A DNA stretch of 25,565 nt from JBBRQP01 sp038226175. GTDB taxonomy: Bacteria; Cyanobacteriota; Cyanobacteriia; Gloeobacterales; Anthocerotibacteraceae. The DNA is taken from the NCBI GenBank assembly GCA_038226175.1, contig JBBRQP010000042.1:1-25565 (forward strand), given 5' to 3'. The notes below the pieces were generated by a model. It had not been told where the DNA came from. It worked only from the letters and a program-made list of their open reading frames with translations, and ran no database searches. Below are positions 14,943 through 22,199 of the stretch, in pieces (within the stretch, counting starts at the first letter, position 1; each line of letters begins with the position of its first letter). Made by a program: the position numbers and the translations under genes.

Positions 14943-15722
14943 ATGACCCCCTTGCAGTCTGATCAAAGTTATCCCATCTTAGAGCGAGCTCAGTGTCAGC
15001 GGGTAAGCGATGGTGCCATGATCCCGCTCCTCAGTGATTGTGAATCTGCACCGCGCTTACTGGTGCTGATGTGGCCGCAACTTGGAGATTTCGATAGTCT
15101 TGAATACGCGTGGTGGCTCAACCGATCAGCTCAAGAGCTTCACCAAAAAGGAGTCATGATCCGCGCTGTTGGCATTGGCAATCGCGCCGCTGGGCAAAAA
15201 TTTTGTGCCTATACGCAATTTCCCTCAGACTGGTTATTTGTTGAGCCAGCGGCGCAGCTACATAGGGCACTCAGGCTTTACCAAGGTCTCTGTGTTCAGA
15301 TCCCGGGGCTTAGCTCCGCTCACAATGCTTGGTTTAACTTAATGCTGATGTGTGCGGGTATTGGCAGTCCGGGGACACTCGCTGAAGTGTTTCGGGGGTA
15401 TCGCGGCGATCATCATGCGCCCCAACTCATTGCAGAGGACGAGGTTATCCAAGCCAAACCCCTACCCCCTTTACAAGGTTCATTCTTCAATTTAGCAGGC
15501 GGGCAAGGCTTTCAGAGACCGTTTGAATTGGCTACCTTACGGCTACGCAATATGACGCAAGTGCTAAGTCACTGGAAAACCTATGTGCCAGACAGTGCTT
15601 ATCTAACACAGCGCGGGGGAACTTTTCTGTTCAATGCCCAAAAAGAATTAATTTATGAACATCGCGACCGAGGAATTTTGGGTTTTGCAGCTAATATGAG
15701 TCGCCCTCTGTCATTTCTCTAA
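14943..15722 (+). CDS. Peroxiredoxin-like (AhpC/TSA-related) protein lacking the usual active-site Cys
   Basis: A 259-residue protein related to the cyanobacterial peroxiredoxin-like family. The thioredoxin-fold strand is visible (PRLLVLMWPQLGDFDSLEYA, residues 37-56), but where peroxiredoxins have their peroxidatic Cys this has Gly-Asp-Phe-Asp. GVMIRAVGIGNRAAGQKFCA, FPSDWLFVEP and the late GGTFLFN strand fit the fold. Without the Cys, peroxidase chemistry at the usual site is not expected. Pairing with an aldo/keto reductase suggests a redox or carbonyl-stress unit; that is inference. Confidence 0.7.
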   Translation: MTPLQSDQSYPILERAQCQRVSDGAMIPLLSDCESAPRLLVLMWPQLGDFDSLEYAWWLNRSAQELHQKGVMIRAVGIGNRAAGQKFCAYTQFPSDWLFVEPAAQLHRALRLYQGLCVQIPGLSSAHNAWFNLMLMCAGIGSPGTLAEVFRGYRGDHHAPQLIAEDEVIQAKPLPPLQGSFFNLAGGQGFQRPFELATLRLRNMTQVLSHWKTYVPDSAYLTQRGGTFLFNAQKELIYEHRDRGILGFAANMSRPLSFL

Positions 15723-15841
15723 TAATTTTATGTAAACAAACTTGATCATTAGCGCGTAGTGTTCAACTCGATCAAGGATTTATACAGAAAGTAGAAGACT
15801 AATCAGCTGTGCAAGTACCAAATAGTAAATACTTTGTCTAC

Positions 15842-15876
15842 AAAAAAATTGGGCTAGCCTTAGGTAGCAGTTTGCT
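15842..15876 (-). terminator. Possible terminator downstream of the glycine-zipper gene
   Basis: On the minus strand GTAGCA-AAC-TGCTAC forms a hairpin, and seven T follow 14 nt later. The spacing is longer than in a standard intrinsic terminator, so this is weak. Confidence 0.25.
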
Positions 15877-15920
15877 ACATTACAGCAAACCCTTAAACAG
15901 TCGGGCTATTGGGTTACAAC

Positions 15921-16298
15921 CTACTTTTTCCCTCTACAAGCATCTCGGTTCTGTTCTTGCTGAACTAAGGCACCAGCACCAGCTCCGACTGCACCACCTA
16001 CCAGCCCGCCACCTAATAACAATCCGGCTCCAGCTCCATAGGTAGCCCCTTTGGTTACGTGATTATTGCGCTCCTCTGATCCACAAGAAAGATTGGGGCT
16101 GAGTGTCTTATTAATTCCCGTGTTCCTTTGAGCCTGTTTAGTGCTGACAGAGGCTGTGTAATAGCGTTTACCATTTTTGACCACGTAGGTTTTATTACCT
16201 TGATGGTGAACCGTAGTACTCGCTTTGGTTGGGGCAACAAAAGCAACAGCACTAGCAACCAACAGGGCAAAAGTCATCAACCGATTGAGTTTTTTCAT
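15921..16298 (-). CDS. Secreted glycine-zipper protein
   Basis: A 125-residue protein from ATG 16298 (AGAGG just upstream). The signal peptide is MKKLNRLMTFALLVASAVAF, cleaved near TKA. A mature part follows with KTYVVKNGKRYYTAS, similar in style to the YLSRNGRVYYRD motif of the lipoprotein at 8373-8819. Then comes a glycine zipper (GAGAGLLLGGGLVGGAVGAG, about residues 92-111) that probably inserts in or associates with a membrane. It ends in a basic tail. Longer starts at 16313 or 16358 lack a ribosome binding site. Confidence 0.7.
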   Translation of the reverse strand: MKKLNRLMTFALLVASAVAFVAPTKASTTVHHQGNKTYVVKNGKRYYTASVSTKQAQRNTGINKTLSPNLSCGSEERNNHVTKGATYGAGAGLLLGGGLVGGAVGAGAGALVQQEQNRDACRGKK

Positions 16299-16419
16299 AA
16301 TCCTCTTCTTCATGGGTAAGGGTAATCTAATTATTTCTTGCAATACAGAAAAAATCATTGATCCTGGGAGGTAGATTCAAGGGTAAATTCCGCTTGTTGA
16401 GATATCTGGTTTGGGTGGT

Positions 16420-16720
16420 AAAAAGCCCGTCTAGCCTTGCTATGGATGATTTGGAGAGGGAGGAATTTAAACCCTCTCTGAGCCACCCCCCACCTATTTT
16501 CGAGTTAGGAGTACAAGCTCCTGTAACGCGCTCTGGCAGAGAGTTTAAAGAAATAGAGAGAGCTTCTAGAATCATAAACTATACCCAGGATTCATCTATA
16601 TTTCAAATCTCATTCGTTTAGCTGATTTTTGGATTTAAACGCGGTTAGAGCAGGTATCAAATTTAGTATTAGATGCTAGCCCCAACCTTCTAAAAGGTAA
16701 GCCACTCAAGTTACTATCTG
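16420..16720 (-). ncRNA. Structured RNA element copy A: pseudoknotted leader plus tRNA-Ser(CGA)-like 3' unit
   Basis: Read on the minus strand. The leader (16535-16720) has stem P4 (16643-16651 with 16679-16687, two G-U wobbles), P1 (AGAT 16671-16674 with ATCT 16716-16719), hairpin P2 (16698-16708) and hairpin P3 (16685-16698). P1 has one arm inside the P4 loop, making a pseudoknot. The 83-nt 3' unit (16452-16534) has a T-arm (GAGGG-TTTAAAT-TCCTC), a long variable arm, and a CTCGAAA anticodon loop with 4 of 5 stem pairs. Copy B at 21250-21540 shows compensatory changes. It is degenerate as a tRNA: the T-loop has TTTAAAT instead of TTCAAAT, and the acceptor pairs poorly. The plus-strand open frames over it are shadows. 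Confidence 0.55.
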
Positions 16721-16996
16721 CCATATCCTCGCCCACGACCCGGTTTAATAAGTCCACAGCCGACATTCCCGAAGCTGCCTGTCTGCCATACTCTGAACTC
16801 CTAGATGCTCATAAACCTGTGAGCTTTTATAGGGTCTTGTCTTAATTTGGGACACAGATACCGAGGGATAGTTGGTAAGCTGAACATTTCCAGATTCGCA
16901 TAATGACTGCAAGTCGCTTTATTTATCTATTCATGACTTCGACCTTCAGACTTAGTCCCAATACGGTAGAACATAAGTCCGTAAGGGGTCATCTTG

Positions 16997-17200
16997 CTAT
17001 TGGTTCGCTAGGACAGTTCCCTCAGTTGGCGGGGGGATACCCTGCTCCTGAGCTAGGATTTTAATATAAATACACAACACTTCTAGGGTTGTAACGATAG
17101 CCCATAGATGGACATAGGTCTCAGCCACATCACCGTCAGAGGTGGGGTAAATAATGTCAGTAACAGAAGGCGTTAGTTGCTGCATCGTTAAAAGCGGCAA
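16997..17200 (-). pseudogene. Uma2-family N-terminal remnant
   Basis: About 67 codons read PLLTMQQLTPSVTDIIYPTS, then DGDVAETYVHLWAIVTTLEVL and a stop after GTVLANQ. The YPxSDGxxxAETYxHL pattern and VLANQ are the beginning of cyanobacterial Uma2-type PD-(D/E)XK proteins, normally about 190-230 residues. The catalytic half is absent, and an extra stretch (CIYIKILAQEQGIPPPTEG) separates the two conserved parts. No good ATG with a ribosome binding site is present; a TTG at 17200 is the only early start. The 15-mer repeat copy 2 (17187-17201) covers its first codons. Confidence 0.6.
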
Positions 17201-17201
17201 A
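17187..17201. repeat. 15-bp repeat GTTAAAAGCGGCAAA, copy 2
   Basis: Identical to the copies at 5300 and 21551; here it overlaps the start of the Uma2 remnant. The match to copy 3 extends to GGACT versus AGACT. Confidence 0.5.
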
Positions 17202-17465
17202 GGACTAATGGGGATATTAGCTATGTTCTCATAATCATGCCCTGATGGTTAGAGTACTCCCAAGTGTCACTGCTACCGTTGGACATGACAACCCAGCAAC
17301 GCAAGGGGGCAGGGCAGCACGGCACAGCTTAACAGTCTGTCAAGGGGATGCCCAAACGCCTTGATAGAAATCCGTCATGCAACCAAACAGTCAGTCCCTT
17401 GCCTGTTGAGTCTATTAAATTTCTTAATATTACCGCTCCCCCTAATTCTGCAAGTTGCAGTGGTT
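17202..17465. other. Gene-free stretch downstream of devA
   Basis: Nothing recognisable was found between the Uma2 remnant and the end of devA. No clear terminator follows devA. Confidence 0.35.
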
Positions 17466-18194
17466 TTACGCTGGGTACGCGCTGTAAAAGTTAGTTTTTT
17501 GTTCTTCTAGAGGTTGATCTACTAAGTGTCCGTCTTCCATATAGATAATGCGATCAGCAATATCCAAGATCCGGTGATCATGGGTAACTAATAGAATTGT
17601 ACATTGTTGTTCTTTAGCTAACTGTTGAATTAAGGCTACAATATCCCGACCGGATTGCTTATCTAAAGCGGCAGTTGGCTCATCAGCCAAGATTATTTGA
17701 GGTTGGCCTACGAGGGTGCGGGCGATGGCAATCCGCTGTTTTTGTCCGCCAGAAAGTTGATGAGGATAATAGTGGAGATGGTTTTCTAACCCTACGGCAG
17801 TCAAAACCTGCTTGATCCGTAAATCCGCTGCGGTAGTAGTCAACTCCTGTAGCTCTAGCGTCAACTCTACATTTTGATAAGCAGTTAAGAAACTCAATAA
17901 ATTATGAGCCTGAAAAATATAGCCAATCTTGCGGCGGGTAATAATGAGTTGATCTTGACTAGCTTGAAGCAATTCATGATCCAACACCTTGAGGCTGCCT
18001 TCTTGAGCTGAGCGCAATCCGCCTAGAAGGGTTAGTAAGGTGGTTTTTCCTGAACCCGATGGCCCTGTCAGAATTACAATTTCACCGCGCTCAATCTCGA
18101 CATTGATATCAAACAAAACTTGCTTGCGCAGGGTGCCATTGCCGTAATAGTGGTTGAGGTTCACAACTGACAGGGCAGGATATTCAAGAATCAT
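17466..18194 (-). CDS. devA: DevA-type ABC transporter ATP-binding protein
   Basis: A 242-residue nucleotide-binding subunit. Motifs are Walker A GPSGSGKT (44-51), Q-loop Gln95 (YIFQAHNLL), signature LSGGQ (147-151), Walker B IILADEP (167-173) and the switch histidine in LLVTHDHRI (near 204). This is the MacB/LolD-like subclass that pairs with FtsX-type permeases. In cyanobacteria DevBCA exporters work with a TolC-like outer-membrane protein to export glycolipids or other molecules; no tolC is in this window. AGGAG 6 nt before the ATG, and a 9-bp gap from devC, support one operon. The specific cargo is unknown, since cyanobacteria carry several DevBCA paralogues. Confidence 0.92.
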   Translation of the reverse strand: MILEYPALSVVNLNHYYGNGTLRKQVLFDINVEIERGEIVILTGPSGSGKTTLLTLLGGLRSAQEGSLKVLDHELLQASQDQLIITRRKIGYIFQAHNLLSFLTAYQNVELTLELQELTTTAADLRIKQVLTAVGLENHLHYYPHQLSGGQKQRIAIARTLVGQPQIILADEPTAALDKQSGRDIVALIQQLAKEQQCTILLVTHDHRILDIADRIIYMEDGHLVDQPLEEQKTNFYSAYPA

Positions 18195-18203
18195 GATTAG
18201 CTC

Positions 18204-19391
18204 CTAGTAAATGTCAGCAGGATCAACAGTTTGTAGCTTGCGAATGGCAATCGTGGCAGATAATAAACACATCAGCAAGGTCAAAATGAATACAAATAAG
18301 ATTCGCCCTAGATCCATCGTCATCGGCAGGAGCGTTACTAGATGGGTAATCTGATAGAATCCTAAGGCGATTAGTAAACCAGGCATAAAGCCTAAGGTCG
18401 CTAAGATCAACGACTCCTGATAGACAACCATCAGTAAGTAGCGATCCGTAAAGCCCATTGCTTTGAGCGTAGCGTATTCAGGAAGATGATCCGTGACATC
18501 GCTGTATAAGATCTGATAAACAATCACAGCTCCAACAATGAATGCAATCACAACACCGAGATCAAAGGTATAGCCTACGGGCGTGCTAGCATTCCAAAAA
18601 GCAATTTCGGCTTGGGCGTATTCTTCTTTCGTCAACACTTTCACATCCTGGGGTAAACGGGATCTAATGGCTAGTAATGTGCTGTGAACATCAGCACCCG
18701 GTTGGAGTTTGATGACACCAATATCCAACAGTCCGGGTTGGCGAAATGGAGCCATGCGAAGGAAATTTAGATCACTAGTAATGAGGTAAGCATTGATCCC
18801 AAAGGTAGGACTCAGTTGAAACAGTCCCCGAACGTTGATCTCTCGCTCTGCTACTTCAGTGGTGACCGGGGTGCCTTGGTTAAATAATTTTGCAATTGAT
18901 CCAAATTCACTGCGCGAACCTTGATTGAATAAAACAGTATTAGGTTCACGCAGTTTTTGGCGATTTTGTTCTACACCAGAGAGCTGCAAAACCTCATCTT
19001 CTGGGTTGATGCCAATGGCATAAATATCCCAAATTTGCTTGTTTGTAGGATTGCGCCATTGTAAAAAATTTAAATAGATAGGACTCACCGAAGCTACGCC
19101 GGTGCTCCCGACTACCTGATATAAACGCCGTTCTGTAAACCGATCTAAAGAAATCAAAGAACGATAACGACTACTGAGCATAACCAATTCTCCGTTTAAA
19201 CTTTTGTGAAATTCGACGACACTATTGAATAAAGCCCCTCGAAACCCTAATTGTAGAAACATAAGGACACCAGCAAAACTAATACCTGCGATGGCAACCA
19301 ATAGGCGAGCCCATTCTTGTCGCAACTGTAACCAGGCCAGAAATAGCGGTTTTTTCGACTGGTTTTTGGATGAATTTTCCATGATCATCAC
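18204..19391 (-). CDS. devC: DevC-type ABC transporter permease (FtsX-like)
   Basis: A 395-residue membrane protein. The first membrane helix (LLVAIAGISFAGVLMFLQLG, about residues 30-50) starts in the context PLFLAWLQLRQEWARLLVAI, typical of DevC. A large periplasmic domain (about 60-270) with the conserved YAIGINP, QPGLLDIGVI and AYLITSD segments follows. Three further helices come near 275-298 (LGVVIAFIVGAVIVYQILYS), 325-350 and 358-382. EYATLKAMGFT after helix 2 is the coupling region that contacts DevA. Its ATG overlaps the devB stop in an ATGA junction, so translation is probably coupled. Confidence 0.92.
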   Translation of the reverse strand: MMIMENSSKNQSKKPLFLAWLQLRQEWARLLVAIAGISFAGVLMFLQLGFRGALFNSVVEFHKSLNGELVMLSSRYRSLISLDRFTERRLYQVVGSTGVASVSPIYLNFLQWRNPTNKQIWDIYAIGINPEDEVLQLSGVEQNRQKLREPNTVLFNQGSRSEFGSIAKLFNQGTPVTTEVAEREINVRGLFQLSPTFGINAYLITSDLNFLRMAPFRQPGLLDIGVIKLQPGADVHSTLLAIRSRLPQDVKVLTKEEYAQAEIAFWNASTPVGYTFDLGVVIAFIVGAVIVYQILYSDVTDHLPEYATLKAMGFTDRYLLMVVYQESLILATLGFMPGLLIALGFYQITHLVTLLPMTMDLGRILFVFILTLLMCLLSATIAIRKLQTVDPADIY

Positions 19392-20554
19392 TCCTGTGCA
19401 TCAATGACGACTTGCACGCTCAAATTGCTTAAACCCGCAACTTTCTGGCTGGAGACGGGATCGAGGCGTACTTTAACTTCTACTACACGACTATCAAATT
19501 GTGCTGCTGGGTCAGTATTGAGAACGTCCTGTTTACCAATTTCTAGCCCAACTTCTATGACCTCTCCATGAAGCAGATCGGCAAAGGCATGATTTTTACT
19601 AGTCACCGTGGCTTTTTGACCCACATGAAGACGATTAATATCGAGTTCATAAATTTCGGCTACAGCCACCATAGATTGAGTTTGACCTAAACTGATAATC
19701 CCTTGGTTGCCAACGACTTCACCGGGGCGAGCATGAATCTTTAAAACCTGCCCATCTTGAGGAGCACGTACCACAGCCAAATCCAAATCAGCTTCAGCCT
19801 GGGTGACTCCGGCTTGGGCTTGAGCCACTTGAGCTTGGGCAAGGGCTACATCTACTGGACGGACTTCGGCAATTTGGGCTTCTGTGTCTTGGGCTTCAGC
19901 CACTTGCTGTTGGCGGGATTGACGAATGCGACTTAATTCAGCCTGAGCCTGGTTTAAGCGCTGCTGCACAATATCCATGGTCAAATGTTTACTATCGCGC
20001 AACGAAGTCGAAACCGCACCATCAATCAAGAGCTGTTGATACCTGCGGTCTTCTAGTTCAGCGTTGGCTAATTCGGCGGTTAGCTGGGCAATAATGGCTT
20101 CTTGGGCTGCAGTTTCGGTAATTTTTTCTGCCTGTAAGCGTTGAATTACCCGCCCTTGGGCCTGAATTTCTCCTTGTTTAGCCCCGGCTTGCACTTGGGC
20201 TAGTTGGGCTTGAGCTACCCTGACTTGTTGTTGGGCGGACTGTAACGCCGCTCGGCGACGGGCGTAGGTATCCAAACGGGCAATTATGGTTCCTCGCCGC
20301 AGGTATTGACCTTGATAGACATCTAGAGCTTCGATCTTGGCTCGATCTGAGCTGGCAAAAATCTGAATCACTTCCCCTAAAGGTTCTAATCGTCCAAGCG
20401 CTGCAACGGCTTCCACCACCGGTTGGGCTACAGTAACTGGCTGCGACGGTTGAGTCAAGGGATAGGTATAGAGCACGGCTACCAAGCCACTAACCATAAG
20501 CCCGGCACCGACTGAGGGCCAACCCCAAGCATTTCTTAACTTTGCCAATGCCAT
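19388..20554 (-). CDS. devB: DevB-type membrane fusion protein (HlyD family)
   Basis: A 388-residue periplasmic adaptor. One N-terminal membrane anchor (GAGLMVSGLVAVLYTYPL, about 17-34) is followed by a lipoyl-like half (GRLEPLGEVIQIFASS). A long coiled-coil hairpin, rich in Ala/Gln, runs over about 105-250 (ALQSAQQQVRVAQAQLAQVQ and QAQVAQAQAGVTQAEADLDL). The second lipoyl half is VVRAPQDGQVLKIHARPGEV, then a beta-barrel (VAVAEIYELDINRLHVGQKA). It would bridge DevC to a TolC-type channel. It is the first gene of devBCA and is divergent from padR across a 99-bp gap. Confidence 0.92.
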   Translation of the reverse strand: MALAKLRNAWGWPSVGAGLMVSGLVAVLYTYPLTQPSQPVTVAQPVVEAVAALGRLEPLGEVIQIFASSDRAKIEALDVYQGQYLRRGTIIARLDTYARRRAALQSAQQQVRVAQAQLAQVQAGAKQGEIQAQGRVIQRLQAEKITETAAQEAIIAQLTAELANAELEDRRYQQLLIDGAVSTSLRDSKHLTMDIVQQRLNQAQAELSRIRQSRQQQVAEAQDTEAQIAEVRPVDVALAQAQVAQAQAGVTQAEADLDLAVVRAPQDGQVLKIHARPGEVVGNQGIISLGQTQSMVAVAEIYELDINRLHVGQKATVTSKNHAFADLLHGEVIEVGLEIGKQDVLNTDPAAQFDSRVVEVKVRLDPVSSQKVAGLSNLSVQVVIDAQE

Positions 20555-20583
20555 ATAACACCTTTCCTTGAGTTCATTTTTAT

Positions 20584-20603
20584 GTATTCAAAAACTTGAG
20601 TAC
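20584..20603. promoter_or_regulatory. Candidate PadR operator in the devB-padR intergenic region
   Basis: GTATTCAA-AAAC-TTGAGTAC is a 20-bp palindrome with 7 of 8 arm positions matching. A further TTGAGT half-site lies at 20566-20571. It sits in the middle of the 99-bp divergent promoter region, the expected position for autoregulation and devBCA control by PadR. Confidence 0.55.
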
Positions 20604-20653
20604 AAATTCAGTGTAGACTTGCAGGATGGCGCTCGTCAACAGGATTTTTGCTG

Positions 20654-21244
20654 ATGGCTCTCAAACACACCTTATTAGCCTACTTAGCTCGTGCATCGCT
20701 TAGTGGGTATGAGATTGCAAAAGAATTTGAAGAAGGATTTGGCAGCTGTTTTTGGAGGGCCAGCCAACAGCAAATTTATGCGGAACTAGCTAAGCTTGAG
20801 CAACAGGGAGATATTAGTTACGAGGCCATTCCTCAACCGGGGCGACTAGACAAAAAAATTTATTCCCTATCGGAACAAGGACGACAACAGCTAATTGCTT
20901 GGTTAGGTCAACCTACAGAACCCACTGTGATTCGGGAAGATTTGGGAGTCTTGGGCTTAGCAGGTCATCTGGTGCCCAAGGAAGTAATGGTGCGCGAAAT
21001 CGAACGACGTCAGCAGCTTCATAGTCAGGTACTGCTTCACATGCGTAAGCTGGAGACCAGCTTTACTAATCAGGAATCGCAACCTGAATTAAAAGATGTC
21101 TATATGCACTTGATCCTACGGCGTGCCATTCGCTATCAAGCAGATTGGGTAGCTTGGTGTGAAGAGTCCCTACAAACTATTGCTGATTTTTCGACATCGG
21201 ACTCTAGGTCATCTCACAATAGTGGAAGCTCAACACATCCATAA
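20654..21244 (+). CDS. PadR-family transcriptional regulator
   Basis: A 196-residue PadR (subfamily with a C-terminal VirR-like domain). The winged helix is at residues 3-70: LKHTLLAYLARASLSGYEIA, then FWRASQQQIYAELAKLEQQG, then RLDKKIYSLSEQGRQQLIAW (wing and third helix). The remainder is a helical dimerisation arm. ATG 20654 is chosen over an upstream TTG at 20648. Divergent placement from devBCA implies control of that exporter, often released by a ligand. The last residues are Ser-rich and low-complexity. Confidence 0.9.
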   Translation: MALKHTLLAYLARASLSGYEIAKEFEEGFGSCFWRASQQQIYAELAKLEQQGDISYEAIPQPGRLDKKIYSLSEQGRQQLIAWLGQPTEPTVIREDLGVLGLAGHLVPKEVMVREIERRQQLHSQVLLHMRKLETSFTNQESQPELKDVYMHLILRRAIRYQADWVAWCEESLQTIADFSTSDSRSSHNSGSSTHP

Positions 21245-21249
21245 ATTCT

Positions 21250-21540
21250 AAAAAGCCCCTCTAGCCTTGCTATGGATGATTCGGAGAGGGAGGGATTTGA
21301 ACCCTCGATGAGTTGCCCCATACCTGTTTTCGAGTTAAGCATACAGTCTCCTGTAATGCTCTCTGGAAGGGAGTTTAAAGAAATAGGAAAAGCTTCTGTA
21401 CCCAGAAACTGTACGCACGGTTCGTCAGTTGTTTCTCTAATTTTTGAATTTAAATGTGGTTAGGGCAGGTATCTAATTGAATATTGAATGCTAGCCCTAA
21501 CCTTCTGCAAGGTAGGCAACCTAAGCTACTATTCAACACA
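21250..21540 (-). ncRNA. Structured RNA element copy B: pseudoknotted leader plus tRNA-Ser(CGA)-like 3' unit
   Basis: Minus strand. The leader has P4, a 9-bp perfect stem (GGTTAGGGC 21458-21466 with 21494-21502), P1 (GAAT 21486-21489 with ATTC 21531-21534), P2 (TAGG-CAA-CCTA, 21513-21523) and P3 (21500-21513). P1 pairs from inside the P4 loop to outside, a pseudoknot. The 83-nt 3' unit (21282-21364) has an acceptor with 5 consecutive pairs, a hairpin with GAGA loop in the D-arm place, loop CTCGAAA (anticodon CGA), a variable arm with GCAA loop, and a canonical T-arm GAGGG-TTCAAAT-CCCTC. No CCA is encoded. The anticodon stem is weak, so a charged tRNA is doubtful. Confidence 0.6.
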
Positions 21541-21550
21541 GACGCTCAGA

Positions 21551-21565
21551 GTTAAAAGCGGCAAA
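21551..21565. repeat. 15-bp repeat GTTAAAAGCGGCAAA, copy 3
   Basis: This third identical copy lies 11 bp beyond the leader of structured RNA copy B and upstream of umuD. Confidence 0.5.
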
Positions 21566-21629
21566 AGACTGATTCCTAGTGACAAAACTCCTGTATTTGA
21601 TTATTGTACATATATCAAAAGGAGAGTAC

Positions 21630-22199
21630 ATGAATCACGGTGGTAAACGAACCGGAGCGGGACGACCCAAAGGCACAGGTAAATATGGCAGTGCAACCAA
21701 GGCGGTGCGCTTACCCACGGAACTTGCCGCACAAATCTTGGAATTACTCCATACGCCATCGGAACCTGGAAACCTTCAGGTGACAGAAATTATCCGACCC
21801 GACCGCTGTACTACGCAGGAATTACCTCTCTATGAGAGTCCAGTGGCGGGGGGGGTTCACTCTCCGGCAGAGGAATATGTGGAAGGTCGCTTGGACTTGA
21901 ATAAGTACTTGATTAAACATCCGGCAGCTACATTTTTTGTGCGGGTCAGTGGCGAATCGATGACCGGAGCAGGAATACACCCCGGAGACTTACTCATTGT
22001 TGACCGCGCAGTAGAAGCAGCACATGGCAAGGTGGTGATTGCAGTCATCAACGGTGAATTGACCGTTAAACGCCTGCACCGGGTTGGCGATAGTTTGTGT
22101 TTGATGCCGGAGAACAGTGCTTATCCGGTTTTGAATATCTTGGAATCCATGAACTTTGAAGTCTGGGGTGTGGTTACCCACAGCATCCATGGCGTCTAA
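21630..22199 (+). CDS. umuD: UmuD-like translesion polymerase subunit (LexA/S24 self-cleaving)
   Basis: A 189-residue protein. Residues 1-30 form a basic GGKRTGAGRPKGTG motif common in plasmid and cyanobacterial UmuD proteins and absent from the E. coli form. The S24 peptidase domain follows: cleavage region PVAGGVHSPAEEY (scissile bond near Ala73-Gly74 or Gly74-Gly75), catalytic Ser110 in SGESM and Lys147 in LTVKR. It should be cut upon RecA filament formation and then bind UmuC. ATG 21630 has GGAG upstream (GGAGAGTACATG); the TTG/GTG-type extension to 21579 is not needed. The stop overlaps the umuC start. Upstream GTAC words exist, but no full LexA box was identified. Confidence 0.9.
   Translation: MNHGGKRTGAGRPKGTGKYGSATKAVRLPTELAAQILELLHTPSEPGNLQVTEIIRPDRCTTQELPLYESPVAGGVHSPAEEYVEGRLDLNKYLIKHPAATFFVRVSGESMTGAGIHPGDLLIVDRAVEAAHGKVVIAVINGELTVKRLHRVGDSLCLMPENSAYPVLNILESMNFEVWGVVTHSIHGV

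Noticed and set aside
16358..16621. Plus-strand open frame similar to the one at 21272-21463 (MDD-ERE-F-PS...GREFKEI)
   Set aside because: The similarity comes from the minus-strand tRNA-Ser-like unit; such ERE-GFEPS peptides are classic false proteins antisense to tRNA genes.
21272..21463. Plus-strand 63-residue open frame
   Set aside because: Same reason: it is the antisense of structured RNA copy B, with no ribosome binding site.
21250..21540. Group I or group II intron inserted in a tRNA gene
   Set aside because: A 5' tRNA half upstream, conserved group I core words and a convincing group II domain V were not found; the words near 21405-21425 only loosely resemble domain V and are not conserved in copy A.
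21250..21540. A genuine tmRNA
   Set aside because: The 3' unit is Ser-like with a long variable arm rather than Ala-like with G-U, and no tag-peptide frame was recognised.
21590..21630. LexA (SOS) box before umuD
   Set aside because: GTAC words are present (TTGTACATATATC, AGAGTACATG) but no full cyanobacterial LexA palindrome was found.
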